A stretch of DNA of 64,000 nucleotides, taken from contig NZ_JACYHA010000019.1 of assembly GCF_014837155.1 (NCBI RefSeq), forward strand, positions 1 to 64,000, in the 5' to 3' direction. This stretch comes from Litchfieldia stipae. GTDB taxonomy: Bacteria > Bacillota > Bacilli > Bacillales > Bacillaceae_L. Every line of letters starts with the position of its first letter. The first letter of the stretch is position 1. A program made the translations under genes and the position numbers. Below, in pieces: positions 36,479 to 45,518 of the stretch. The notes under the pieces are model-generated. The model did no database searches, had not been told where the DNA came from, and was given only the letters and a program-made list of their open reading frames with translations.

Positions 36479-36946
36479 ATGCCAAAAGGTACAGGTAAGG
36501 TTATCGCACAAAATAAAAAAGCAAATCATGATTATTTTATTGAAGAAACATATGAGACTGGGATGGTCCTTCAAGGAACTGAGATCAAATCACTTCGAAA
36601 TGGTCGAGCAAACCTAAAAGACTCATTCGCACGTGTTCAAAAAGGCGAAGTATTTTTACATAACCTACACATTAGTCCATATGAACAGGGCAACCGCTAC
36701 AATCATGATCCACTAAGAACAAGAAAGCTGCTTTTACATAAGCGTGAAATTGATAAATTAATTGGATTAACGAAAGAAGAAGGATATGCGTTAGTCCCAC
36801 TTAAGATTTATCTGAAAAATGGTTATGCAAAGCTTTTACTTGGATTAGGTCGAGGGAAAAAGAAATATGATAAGCGTGAAGACCTGAAGAAGAAGGAAGC
36901 AAAGCGTGAAATTGAACGTGCCTTCCGTGATCGCCAAAAGGTGTAA
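36479..36946 (+). CDS. smpB: tmRNA-binding protein SmpB
   Basis: Partner of tmRNA in ribosome rescue. It has 155 residues with the OB-fold core ([22 protein letters not shown]) and a basic C-terminal tail ([13 protein letters not shown]) that enters the mRNA channel. ATG 36479 follows AAGGGGGAAG. ssrA is about 220 bp downstream. Confidence 0.98.
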   Translation: MPKGTGKVIAQNKKANHDYFIEETYETGMVLQGTEIKSLRNGRANLKDSFARVQKGEVFLHNLHISPYEQGNRYNHDPLRTRKLLLHKREIDKLIGLTKEEGYALVPLKIYLKNGYAKLLLGLGRGKKKYDKREDLKKKEAKREIERAFRDRQKV

Positions 36947-36972
36947 CTGGAAGAACTAACAGATACTTACAA

Positions 36973-37001
36973 TTGCAAAGTTGTACAGGGATTGTTATAA
37001 T
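36973..37001 (+). promoter_or_regulatory. SigA promoter of ssrA
   Basis: TTGCAA (36973-36978), a 17-base spacer and TATAAT (36996-37001). It implies a precursor with a 5' leader of about 160 nt, in which I recognise nothing further. Confidence 0.75.
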
Positions 37002-37167
37002 AACATTTGTAAGGAACAACTTAGCTCATTGAAGCTATTCTCCGAGCTCCCAGATAAGGTGCTTTGAATTTCACCATCTAAGATAACAAGCAGGTGGGAA
37101 ATGTAAAAGCAAGAGGTCAATAAAGCGCAGGACACTGACGCCGAGATTTACCACTTATCATTCATAT

Positions 37168-37530
37168 GGGGACGTTACGGATTCGACAGGGGTAGTTTGA
37201 GCTTAGGTTGCGAGTCGAGGGGATCGGCCTCGTTAAAACGTCAACGCCTATAACTGGCAAAGAAAACAATAACTTCGCTTTAGCTGCTTAATAACAGACT
37301 AATGCGGTTCCTCCCTCCATCGTCCATGTGGTAGGGTAAGGGACTCACTCTTAGTGGACTACGCCGGAGCTCACCGTCTGAGGGCAAAGGAAGAGAGTAA
37401 TCAGACTAGCTGCTCATGAAGCCTGTCGATAGGCCGAGGAGTCAGCGAAATGCCAATATATCGACTATACTCGTAGACGCTTAAGTGGCAATGCTTTTGG
37501 ACGTGGGTTCGACTCCCACCGTCTCCACCA
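37168..37530 (+). ncRNA. ssrA: Transfer-messenger RNA (tmRNA)
   Basis: About 363 nt with an encoded 3' CCA. The acceptor stem GGGGACG pairs with CGTCTCC. The T arm is GTGGGTTCGACTCCCAC. The tag reading frame, GGC AAA GAA AAC and on to TAA near 37257-37292, encodes GKENNNFALAA, so the degradation tag is Ala plus this sequence and ends in the usual ALAA. It works with SmpB and RNase R, both encoded just upstream. Confidence 0.97.
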
Positions 37531-37568
37531 AATACATATATTGGTGGATAAATACCACATTTAAACGT

Positions 37569-37612
37569 AAAGCATAAAATTTCCGTTTGGAAACTTTATG
37601 CTTTATTTTTTT
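37569..37612 (+). terminator. Terminator of ssrA
   Basis: AAAGCATAAAATTTCC pairs with GGAAACTTTATGCTTT around loop GTTT, with one mismatch, followed by a T run. Confidence 0.9.
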
Positions 37613-37738
37613 GCAATTTTAAGGTTCAATCATGGAGTTTATTCTTTTAGTTCATGCTCACTATTTATTTATTATTTTCTCTGCATAGAATGTGAGGATG
37701 TTCAACAGACTATATAAAAACTAAAAGGATGATCAAAA

Positions 37739-38218
37739 ATGCTAAGAGTCGGGGTTAAAGTGGCAGTGTTTTTAGTTTCTTGGCTTTCTGTTGTGTTTCT
37801 ACCTGATAAGAAAAAAATGTTCGTTAAATATCTCCCCGTTAGTTTGTTTTCTTCAATGCTCCTTATGTGTGAGATTTTTTATTTTACCACACATAAATTG
37901 TGGAAGGTTCCTGGGGGGCAAAAGAATATGACTCATACCGCCTATTTGCTTTTGTTTGGACCGTACATAATAATGTCTGTATGGGTATTTCATTTATCAA
38001 GAGGAAAATTTTCATTGTATGCTCTGATCAATTTAATTGCTGATTTAATCTATGCGTATCCGATAAAAGCTTTATTAAAAAAGTTTAATCTATTTCATCT
38101 TAAAGTAAAATCCATTCATTTCTTTCTGTTGATTTTTGCAGATGCCATGTTAAACTTCGTCTTCCAGAAATTTATTGAGAAAATCTATCCACAAACTAGA
38201 ATGAATGAGCTTGAATAG
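37739..38218 (+). CDS. Uncharacterised membrane protein (159 aa)
   Basis: Not recognised. Four hydrophobic segments lie near residues 4-22, 30-48, 64-86 and 121-140. The protein is basic overall, with no catalytic motif visible. ATG 37739 follows AAAAGGATGATC. It is probably monocistronic or paired with the small ORF 70 bp downstream. Similar small multi-helix proteins are common in spore-forming Bacillaceae, but I cannot assign a family with confidence. Confidence 0.75.
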   Translation: MLRVGVKVAVFLVSWLSVVFLPDKKKMFVKYLPVSLFSSMLLMCEIFYFTTHKLWKVPGGQKNMTHTAYLLLFGPYIIMSVWVFHLSRGKFSLYALINLIADLIYAYPIKALLKKFNLFHLKVKSIHFFLLIFADAMLNFVFQKFIEKIYPQTRMNELE

Positions 38219-38286
38219 AATGGAAGGTAAAATTTAGTAAAACCACTAAAATCTGTTATAATTTAGATAGAAGGTAGGGGGTGTTA

Positions 38287-38460
38287 GTGGTGGAGTTTTG
38301 GATTATAACTGCTGGAGGCATATTGGCATTCGGAGCTTGGATTTGGTACTACGCATCTTTAGGAAGAAGAATATCGGCAGAAGAAAAGGAAGCTAGAAGA
38401 GATTTAACATATGAAATAAATGCATTTACTGGTTCTGCAAAAAATACAGGAAATAAATAA
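38287..38460 (+). CDS. Small single-pass membrane protein (57 aa)
   Basis: Unrecognised short gene. It opens with two tandem GTG codons (38287 and 38290) after TAGGGGG, either of which may be the start. One transmembrane segment (WIITAGGILAFGAWIWYY) is followed by a charged tail. A possible -10 TATAAT lies at 38256-38261. Coding is supported by the ribosome site and the membrane-anchor pattern only. Confidence 0.55.
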   Translation: MVEFWIITAGGILAFGAWIWYYASLGRRISAEEKEARRDLTYEINAFTGSAKNTGNK

Positions 38461-38536
38461 GGAGACCAAAATCACTCTATCATTATTTCTCATTGATAAA
38501 GCAATGGATCTAGTTTCTAAATAAGGTGAATTCTCT

Positions 38537-38570
38537 AAAAAACAGCGAGAGCCCTAACTAGTGCCCTCGC
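38537..38570 (-). terminator. Terminator of the M20 peptidase on the minus strand
   Basis: On the minus strand GCGAGGGC pairs with GCTCTCGC over 8 bp (one G-U), followed by TGTTTTTT. Confidence 0.75.
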
Positions 38571-38606
38571 CATTCAACCCAATGTATAAACTATACCTCT
38601 AAACCA

Positions 38607-39731
38607 TTAAAGTCTCATAAGTAGATGAGATAATAATGCGGCTCTCTTTGGTAATTCGTCGATAATAATATGTTCATACTCAGCATGTGGACCTTCGCCT
38701 AAACAGCCTAAACCATCAAGTGTTGGGACACCAATATAGGCAGTGAAGTTTCCGTCACTACCGCCACCAGCGGCAGCTTCATCCAACGCAAAGCCGATTT
38801 CTTGTGCGGCTTCTTTTGCTTTTGAAAATAACGCAACAATTTCTTCAGTACGCTCCATTGGTGGGCGATTTAACTCACCAACAACCTCTAATTCAATTCC
38901 TTCAATGATAGGGGAAAGGTTTTCTAATATACTAACCATGCGATCGGCTTCCTCTGCTGTTTCCACACGGAAGTCGATTTGAGCTTCAGCTTCATCTGGA
39001 ACGACATTTGATCTTGTTCCGCCTTGAACAACCCCAACATTCACCGTTGTTCCAAGCTCGTAATTTGTTAATTCCTCTAGCTTGATAATTTGATGAGCAA
39101 GCTCTTTGATTGCACTAATTCCAGCTTGATGGTGGTTTCCGGCATGCGAACTTACACCCTTAGCTTTCACTTGGTAGATGCCGACCCCTTTACGAGCAGT
39201 TTTCAATGCACCTGTTTTTGCAACTGGAGGCTCTGTAACCAATACAAGATTACTTTTTTTCGCTTCTTCTTCAATCAACGCTCTGGATGTTTGACTTCCT
39301 ACCTCTTCATCGGTTGTGCAAAGAAAAGCGATCTCTGCATTTAATTCATATCCTAGCTCAAGATAGGCTTTCACAGCCCAAATCGATTGAATAATTCCAC
39401 TCTTCATATCAAGAACTCCTGGACCATAGAATTTCCCGTCTTCGAAGCGAATCGGAAGGCGACCTTTGTCCCAGACTGTATCAAAATGTCCTGCAATAAG
39501 AATGCGAGTAGCACCTGTCCCTACTGTGAAAAGAAGGTGATCTCCACGTTCTTCTTGTGGAAAACGAACAGCCTCCACACCTAAACGCTCTTTAAAAATC
39601 TCCTCTAACACTTGACCACAAGAATCTACTAATTTCTTATCCAATGATGGAGATTCAGCTTCTACAAATCTCGTTAAATCAGCTAACATCAGTTCCTTAT
39701 TCTCGGTTAAGTATTCTACTATTTTCGACAT
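38607..39731 (-). CDS. M20 family metallopeptidase, carboxypeptidase G2-like
   Basis: Zinc peptidase of 374 residues. Metal-site motifs are GHFDTVW, GVLDMKSG and CTTDEEVGS, with the dimerisation domain in the middle (SSHAGNHHQAG). This arrangement is typical of glutamate carboxypeptidase-like members, which remove a C-terminal glutamate or act on related peptides; the exact substrate is unknown. The ATG follows AGGAGTGG on the minus strand. It is divergent from two further M20 genes and the oligopeptide importer, which suggests a shared role in peptide use. Confidence 0.88.
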   Translation of the reverse strand: MSKIVEYLTENKELMLADLTRFVEAESPSLDKKLVDSCGQVLEEIFKERLGVEAVRFPQEERGDHLLFTVGTGATRILIAGHFDTVWDKGRLPIRFEDGKFYGPGVLDMKSGIIQSIWAVKAYLELGYELNAEIAFLCTTDEEVGSQTSRALIEEEAKKSNLVLVTEPPVAKTGALKTARKGVGIYQVKAKGVSSHAGNHHQAGISAIKELAHQIIKLEELTNYELGTTVNVGVVQGGTRSNVVPDEAEAQIDFRVETAEEADRMVSILENLSPIIEGIELEVVGELNRPPMERTEEIVALFSKAKEAAQEIGFALDEAAAGGGSDGNFTAYIGVPTLDGLGCLGEGPHAEYEHIIIDELPKRAALLSHLLMRL

Positions 39732-39782
39732 AACTCCACTCCTAAAATAAATTTAATCATTAAAAAATAGATGAATTAGTTT

Positions 39783-39839
39783 CTAGCAGCCTGAATACAA
39801 ATAGACACTCACTGGACGAGGAATGTATTCAGATTGCGG
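39783..39839 (+). repeat. Long-hairpin intergenic repeat, copy 9 (internally deleted)
   Basis: CTAGCAGCCTGAATACA and TGTATTCAGATTGCGG terminal arms with only about 25 bp between. The centre is lost. Confidence 0.75.
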
Positions 39840-39927
39840 ATTATTGTCTGTATTTGAGTAATTTTAATATAATTTTTCATGAAATTCAATTTATTTCGAA
39901 AAGAGAAATATTTTTATATTTACACAA

Positions 39928-39956
39928 TTGACAAAATAATCAAACATAATTAATAT
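39928..39956 (+). promoter_or_regulatory. SigA promoter of the M20 / peptide importer genes
   Basis: Perfect TTGACA (39928-39933), a 17-base spacer and TAATAT (39951-39956), about 62 bp before the dipeptidase start. Confidence 0.75.
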
Positions 39957-40017
39957 AAGAAATAAGAATTTTTGGAATAATTAAGGAATATTTCCTAAAA
40001 CTCTAGGAGGGATACAT

Positions 40018-41364
40018 ATGCAGGATGTTTTTCAATATATTGAGGATAACAAAGAGACGTATATCCAGTGGCTTAAAGAAATTTGCCAGATTCCTAGTGT
40101 TGCAGCACAAAACCGAGGAATGAAGGAAGCGGCTGAAAAGGTGTTGAGCTATATCGACGAGGTTGGTGGAGAAGGAAAGTTAGTGTCTACGTCAGGATTT
40201 CCGGTTGTTTACGGAAAGATTAACGGAACATCAGATAAGACATTGTCCTTTTATAACCATTATGATGTCCAGCCTGAGGACCCAGTTGAACTTTGGGACT
40301 ATCCACCTTTTGATGGAGTGATTGAGGATGGAAAGATGTATGCACGTGGAGTAGCTGATAACAAAGGGAATTTAATTGCCCGAATCGCAGCTGTTCATGC
40401 GTACCAGCAAGTGAAAAAGCAGCTCCCACTTAATGTGAAATTCATCGTTGAAGGGGAAGAAGAAATTGGAAGTATTCACTTAGGTGAATTCAGTGACAAG
40501 CATCCAGACCTAATTGCAGCAGACGGCTGTATTTGGGAATTTGGATACCGCAATGCAGATGGCAGACAGCAAGTTAGCCTTGGGGTAAAAGGAATGACTT
40601 ATGTTGAGCTAGTATGTAGAGGCGCTAATGCAGATATGCACTCAGCCAATGCGGCAGTCATAGAAAATCCGGCTTGGCGCTTACTATGGGCATTAAACAC
40701 CATCAAGGATCAATATGAACAGGTGAAAATAGAAGGCTTTTACGATGATGTCCTTGAGCTAACAGAGGACGAAAAAGTAGCGATTCAAGAGCTTATCTAT
40801 AGTGAAAAAGAAATGCTATCCAAATTAGAGCTCGATTCCTTTTTACTAGGATTAGAGGGAGACAAGCTGAAGGAACGATTGATTTTTAGCCCAACATGTA
40901 ACATTTGTGGTATTACTTCAGGCTATACAGGTGAAGGTGCGAAAACAGTCTTACCATCTGAGGCTCGGGTGAAAATTGATTTCCGTTTGGTACCAAATCA
41001 AGATCCACATAAAATTGCTGATCTACTTAGAGCACATCTAGATAAGCATGGGTATCAGGATATTGAAATCATCAAAATGGGCTTAGAAAAACCAGCGAAG
41101 ACACCACTTAAGAATCCACTTGCAGAAAGTGTCATCACATCGACTGAACAATTAACGCAGAAGAAACCAACGGTGATGCCAATGTCACCTGGAACAGGTC
41201 CAATGTATGAAATCTGTCAAAAGTTCGGAATTCCATCAGTTTCAGTTGGGGTTGGAAACTTTCAATCTAACAATCATGCACCAAATGAAAACATTAATGT
41301 AGATGATTTCATTGATGGGATTAAATTAATCGCAGCCGTGATGGAGGATTACGCACAAAGATAG
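40018..41364 (+). CDS. M20 family dipeptidase
   Basis: Metallopeptidase of 448 residues with YNHYDVQPED, GVADNKGN and VEGEEEIGS metal motifs, and a long lid domain, as in carnosinase-like (CNDP) dipeptidases. It probably splits short peptides in the cytoplasm. ATG 40018 follows AGGAGGGATAC. The next M20 gene starts 11 bp downstream, so both are likely on one transcript ahead of the oligopeptide importer. Confidence 0.9.
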   Translation: MQDVFQYIEDNKETYIQWLKEICQIPSVAAQNRGMKEAAEKVLSYIDEVGGEGKLVSTSGFPVVYGKINGTSDKTLSFYNHYDVQPEDPVELWDYPPFDGVIEDGKMYARGVADNKGNLIARIAAVHAYQQVKKQLPLNVKFIVEGEEEIGSIHLGEFSDKHPDLIAADGCIWEFGYRNADGRQQVSLGVKGMTYVELVCRGANADMHSANAAVIENPAWRLLWALNTIKDQYEQVKIEGFYDDVLELTEDEKVAIQELIYSEKEMLSKLELDSFLLGLEGDKLKERLIFSPTCNICGITSGYTGEGAKTVLPSEARVKIDFRLVPNQDPHKIADLLRAHLDKHGYQDIEIIKMGLEKPAKTPLKNPLAESVITSTEQLTQKKPTVMPMSPGTGPMYEICQKFGIPSVSVGVGNFQSNNHAPNENINVDDFIDGIKLIAAVMEDYAQR

Positions 41365-41375
41365 GAGGACTTCAA

Positions 41376-42557
41376 TTGAGTGTACAGGTAAATCACCCAA
41401 TTTTAGAAGAAGCGAAAAGACTTGAGTCAGAATTAGTAGAGATTAGACGAGACTTCCATCAGCATCCGGAATTGGGGTTTGAGGAAGAGAGAACATCTTC
41501 AATAGTTGCCGATTATTTAGAAGGCTTAGGTCTCGAGGTGAAGCGCAATGTTGGAAAAACAGGAGTGATTGGTCTCCTACGTGGAAAGAATCCCGGTCCC
41601 ACCTTCGCCTTAAGAGCTGATATGGATGCACTGCCAATTCTCGATGAAAAAGAGGTGGAGTATCGCTCTACACATGAAGGGAAAATGCACGCTTGTGGAC
41701 ATGACGCTCACACGACAATCTTATTGGGAGCAGCAAAGCTTCTCACTAAGCAGGGACTTGAAAAAGGGAACATTAAATTTGTTTTTCAACCAGCTGAAGA
41801 AGGTCAAGGTGGAGCTAGCGCAATGATTGAAGCTGGTGTTCTTGATGAAGTAGAAGCCATCGCAGGTCTTCATGTTAACACAGGAATAGACACAGGAAAG
41901 ATTACGGTTTCAAGTGAAAGAGTAGGCTGTGGAGCAGCAGACTTCTTCCGATTAGAAATCATCGGAAGTGGTGGACATGCCGCTCATCCACATATGACGG
42001 TTGATTCAATTGCTGTGGCAGGACAAGTACTTACTGCCTTGCAGAATATTTCAAGTCGACAGGTTGATCCAACAGATCCAATCGTTGTAACAGTTGGTTC
42101 AATCCATGGTGGAAGTGCTAGTAATGTCATTGCACCTAAGGTTGAAATGATTGGCACTGTTCGAACCCTGAACCCAGAGCTTAGAAAGAAAGTTCCAGGC
42201 ATGATGGAAAGCATTATTAAAGGAGTTACCGAAGCCTTTCATGCAACCTATGATTTTGATTTCCAATTTAAGTTCCCGTCAATTTTAAATGATGAGAAGT
42301 TAACCGAGTTAGTGGAACAAACGGCAGAGGAAGTGCTAGGTGCTGGTCATTCAGCAAGAGTAAAGCCAGGATTAGGTGGAGAGGATTTCGCATTCTACAC
42401 AGAGCATGTTCCAGCAGTGTTCTTCCGACTTGGTGTTGGGAATGATGACATGGTTCGATACCCTGGTCACCATCCAAAATTTGATATCGATGAAAAAGCA
42501 CTGCCATATGGCTCTGCAATGCTAGCAACAGTAGCTCTAAACTATTTAAATAAATAG
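41376..42557 (+). CDS. M20D family amidohydrolase (hippurate/N-acyl amino acid hydrolase-like)
   Basis: Protein of 393 residues. Motifs DFHQHPELGFEEERTS, MHACGHDAHTTILLGAA and FQPAEEGQGGA mark the M20D amidohydrolases that deacylate N-acyl amino acids or peptides. The start is TTG 41376 after ATAGGAGGAC. It is close behind the dipeptidase. A hairpin repeat separates it from the oligopeptide-binding protein gene. Confidence 0.92.
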   Translation: MSVQVNHPILEEAKRLESELVEIRRDFHQHPELGFEEERTSSIVADYLEGLGLEVKRNVGKTGVIGLLRGKNPGPTFALRADMDALPILDEKEVEYRSTHEGKMHACGHDAHTTILLGAAKLLTKQGLEKGNIKFVFQPAEEGQGGASAMIEAGVLDEVEAIAGLHVNTGIDTGKITVSSERVGCGAADFFRLEIIGSGGHAAHPHMTVDSIAVAGQVLTALQNISSRQVDPTDPIVVTVGSIHGGSASNVIAPKVEMIGTVRTLNPELRKKVPGMMESIIKGVTEAFHATYDFDFQFKFPSILNDEKLTELVEQTAEEVLGAGHSARVKPGLGGEDFAFYTEHVPAVFFRLGVGNDDMVRYPGHHPKFDIDEKALPYGSAMLATVALNYLNK

Positions 42558-42569
42558 TCTATCTAGTTT

Positions 42570-42692
42570 CTAGCAGCCTGAATACACGGAGACTCCGGCG
42601 GGAACAGTGGCCTAAGTGAGACCCCGCAGGAGCCGAAGCGACGAGGAGGCTCACTGGTCACCCGCAGGACGCGGAGTGTATTCAGGCTGCGG
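42570..42692 (+). repeat. Long-hairpin intergenic repeat, copy 10
   Basis: Full-length copy, GCGGG/CCCGC inner stem, between the amidohydrolase and the oligopeptide-binding protein gene. Confidence 0.9.
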
Positions 42693-42755
42693 CTTTAAAA
42701 GCGACAAACCATATGAATACAGCAAATAAAAAAGACAAATCAAGGGGGAAGACAG

Positions 42756-44315
42756 ATGAAAAAAGCATTATCCTTTCTAGCGATGGCAGTACTAATGTTT
42801 ACACTTGTGGCATGTAACTCTGATTCAACATCAACAGAAGGTTCTTCTTCAAATGGGGGAGACACAGCAGCGAAAGACGATAAGACACTTGTCATTGGTA
42901 TGGGTTCTGACATGACAACGTTTGACATCCATGATCACAACAATACATCAACAGAAGCTATTCATATCAATATGTTTAACTATCTTGTGAAAACAGGTGA
43001 AAACGGGGATTTCCTTCCTGACCTAGCAGAGTCATGGGAAAACGTTGATGAAACGACTTGGAGCTTCAAGCTACGTGAAGGGGTTAAGTTCCATAATGGT
43101 GAAGATTTCACTGCAGAAGATGTGAAATTTACATTAGAGCGTGTGGCAAATGACAACACTGTTTTAGAGCATGGAAACTATAAGCAAATTAAAGAAGTGA
43201 AAATTGTCAGTGATTACGAGATTGAGATTATTACTTATGGTGCAGAGCCGGCAATGTTAAATCGTCTATCTCGTCTTGGTTCAGGGATGTTACCTTCTGA
43301 GTATATTGAAACAGAAGGATGGGAGACATTTTTAGCAAATCCAATAGGGACAGGTCCTTACAAGTTTGTTGAATGGAAGAAAGATGACCGAGTTGTATTA
43401 GAGGCAAATCCTGATTACTTCGGCGTAAAAGCGAAGTGGGAAGAGTTAGTATTCCGTGCAATTCCTGAAGATTCGACTCGTGTGTCTGAATTCTTAACAG
43501 GTGGCGTTGATATTGCTGTTAATATCCCACCAACAGATTGGAGCCGAATTGAAGAAAATGAAGGGACGTCTCTAGCAGAAAGTCCAACACAACGTGTCAT
43601 GATGTTAGTTCTTCGTACAGCTGGGGATTTCCCAACAGCGGATCCAAAGGTACGTGAAGCAATCGATTTAGCGATTGATAAGCAAGCAATTCTTGATAGT
43701 TTAATGGAAGGTTCAGGTACAGTTACTAGAACTCGTGTAACACCTGGTAATACAGGCGCAAATGAAGATCTATATGGTACAAGCCTTTATGATCCTGAAA
43801 AAGCAAAAGAACTATTAAAAGAAGCTGGATATGAAAGTGGCTTAGAGCTGACTTTAAGTGCTCCAAATGGTCGTTATTTAAAAGACAAGGAATCAGTAGA
43901 ATTGATGCAAGCAATGCTGTCTGAAGTAGGAATTAACGTAAAGCTAGACTTATTAGAATGGAGCTCATTCTCTGAAAAGTATGCTAGCAAAAGCTTCAGT
44001 GATATGTTCTTAATTGGTTATGGAAATTCAATGTTCGACGCTGCACTTGCACTAGAGCGTCTTCGTGAAGAGCAAGCTGCAGGTGAAACGGACTATTCTA
44101 ATCCAAAAGTAGAAGAACTTCTAACAGCTGCAATGACAAATATGAATCCAGAAGAAAGAATTGAACAATACAAAGAAGCTCAAGCGATTATTGCAGAAGA
44201 TCGTCCACAAATTTATCTGTATCAATTAGATTCGATCTATGGTGTAAGTGATAGCATCTCATTCCAACCACGCCTAGATGAAATGATTCCAGCAGATGAA
44301 ATCACATTGAAGTAG
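42756..44315 (+). CDS. Peptide ABC transporter substrate-binding lipoprotein
   Basis: SBP family 5 protein of 519 residues. The N-terminal signal ends in a lipobox, LVAC, with Cys20 lipidated after processing by Lgt and Lsp. The mature protein has typical family segments (LAESWENVDETTWSFKLREGVKFHNGEDFTAEDV region). It should bind oligo- or dipeptides or similar ligands outside the membrane for the importer encoded at 44586-48438. A repeat and a stable hairpin lie between it and the permease genes. Confidence 0.93.
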   Translation: MKKALSFLAMAVLMFTLVACNSDSTSTEGSSSNGGDTAAKDDKTLVIGMGSDMTTFDIHDHNNTSTEAIHINMFNYLVKTGENGDFLPDLAESWENVDETTWSFKLREGVKFHNGEDFTAEDVKFTLERVANDNTVLEHGNYKQIKEVKIVSDYEIEIITYGAEPAMLNRLSRLGSGMLPSEYIETEGWETFLANPIGTGPYKFVEWKKDDRVVLEANPDYFGVKAKWEELVFRAIPEDSTRVSEFLTGGVDIAVNIPPTDWSRIEENEGTSLAESPTQRVMMLVLRTAGDFPTADPKVREAIDLAIDKQAILDSLMEGSGTVTRTRVTPGNTGANEDLYGTSLYDPEKAKELLKEAGYESGLELTLSAPNGRYLKDKESVELMQAMLSEVGINVKLDLLEWSSFSEKYASKSFSDMFLIGYGNSMFDAALALERLREEQAAGETDYSNPKVEELLTAAMTNMNPEERIEQYKEAQAIIAEDRPQIYLYQLDSIYGVSDSISFQPRLDEMIPADEITLK

Positions 44316-44363
44316 GCTGTTTCTGAAAATATATTGGTCTAGACAATTATAATGAAAAAGACT

Positions 44364-44486
44364 CTAGCTGCCTGAATACACGTAGACTCCCGTGGGATGC
44401 GTGGCCAAAGTGAGACCCCGCAGGAGCAAAGCGACGAGGAGGCTCACCGGTCACCCCACAGGACGCGGAGTGTATTCAGGCTGCGG
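44364..44486 (+). repeat. Long-hairpin intergenic repeat, copy 11
   Basis: Full-length copy, GTGGG/CCCAC inner stem, located between the binding-protein gene and the permease genes. Confidence 0.9.
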
Positions 44487-44521
44487 GTTTAAAAGCAAGA
44501 ATTTGATCTTTGGAATGATAA

Positions 44522-44559
44522 AAGAGGAACTGACAGGCACTTATTCGTCAGTTCCTCTT
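44522..44559 (+). terminator. Hairpin between binding-protein and permease genes
   Basis: AAGAGGAACTGAC (44522-44534) pairs perfectly with GTCAGTTCCTCTT (44547-44559). The T run is poor, so it may act as a partial terminator or a 3' stabiliser, giving more binding protein than permease. Confidence 0.65.
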
Positions 44560-44585
44560 GTCCTTAATAAGGGAGGGATTTGTAC

Positions 44586-45500
44586 ATGAAGTTTTTACTA
44601 ACCAATATTCTTCGAATTATTCCCGTGCTATTTATTATCACAATCATTGTATTCGTTTTAGTACGAGTAACGGGTGACCCTGTAGCCTTAATGTTACCTG
44701 AAACAGCAACAGACGAAGACAGAGTGGCATTGCAGGAAGCATTGGGATTAAACGAACCACTATACAAGCAGTATTTATTTTTCCTAGGTGATTTAGTACA
44801 GGGGGATTTCGGAGATTCATTTCGTTATAATCAGCCAGCTTTAGCTATAGTTCTTGAACGCTTGCCTGCAAGCTTTAGTTTGGCGATTGCCTCGATGATT
44901 ATTGCAACCCTCATCTCCGTACCACTAGGGATACTTTCAGCAATAAAGCGAAATACCTTTATCGACTTATTCATTACAAGTTCTTCTGTTCTCGGGAAGG
45001 CGATGCCTAACTTCTGGTTAGGGATTATGCTCATCCTTTTATTAGCGGTTAATTTCACCATTTTCCCGGTTTCAGGAACAGGTTCGATGATGCATCTTGT
45101 TTTACCTGCCATCACATTAGGAACAGGAATAGCAGCCGAAATGACGAGATTAATTAGATCAAGCATGCTCGAAATACTTGGTCAGGATTACATCAGAACT
45201 GCACGAAGTAAGGGATTAATAGAGTTCGTTGTTGTAAATAAGCATGCTTTCCGTAACGCACTTATTCCAGTTGTAACGATTATGGCACTGCAGACAGCTA
45301 CCTTGATTGGTGGAACGCTTATTACTGAAACGATTTTTTCATGGCCGGGTATGGGGCAATTATTAGTACAAGCCGTTAATTTACGTGACATGGCAGTTGT
45401 TCAAGCAGCCACATTTGTCATTGCGATCCTAGTAATCTTGAGTAATTTATTTGCGGACTTAGCTTACCGTTATCTAGATCCAAGAATTAAATATGACTAA
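44586..45500 (+). CDS. Peptide ABC transporter permease, DppB/OppB family
   Basis: Inner membrane permease of 304 residues with six predicted helices. It has the N-terminal DppB/OppB motif and the binding-protein-dependent EAA loop (DYIRTARSKGL region). ATG 44586 follows GGGAGGG; a TTG two codons upstream is less well placed. It forms the transmembrane pore with the next gene. Confidence 0.93.
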   Translation: MKFLLTNILRIIPVLFIITIIVFVLVRVTGDPVALMLPETATDEDRVALQEALGLNEPLYKQYLFFLGDLVQGDFGDSFRYNQPALAIVLERLPASFSLAIASMIIATLISVPLGILSAIKRNTFIDLFITSSSVLGKAMPNFWLGIMLILLLAVNFTIFPVSGTGSMMHLVLPAITLGTGIAAEMTRLIRSSMLEILGQDYIRTARSKGLIEFVVVNKHAFRNALIPVVTIMALQTATLIGGTLITETIFSWPGMGQLLVQAVNLRDMAVVQAATFVIAILVILSNLFADLAYRYLDPRIKYD

Positions 45501-45518
45501 AGGGAGGGGTGACTAACG

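Noticed and set aside
36973-37167. A separate small RNA between smpB and the mature tmRNA
   Set aside because: The promoter lies at the start of this stretch and no terminator follows before ssrA, so a long tmRNA precursor leader is simpler.
44392-44589. 65-codon plus-strand ORF
   Set aside because: Its first half is the dispersed hairpin repeat and it runs into the permease ribosome site.
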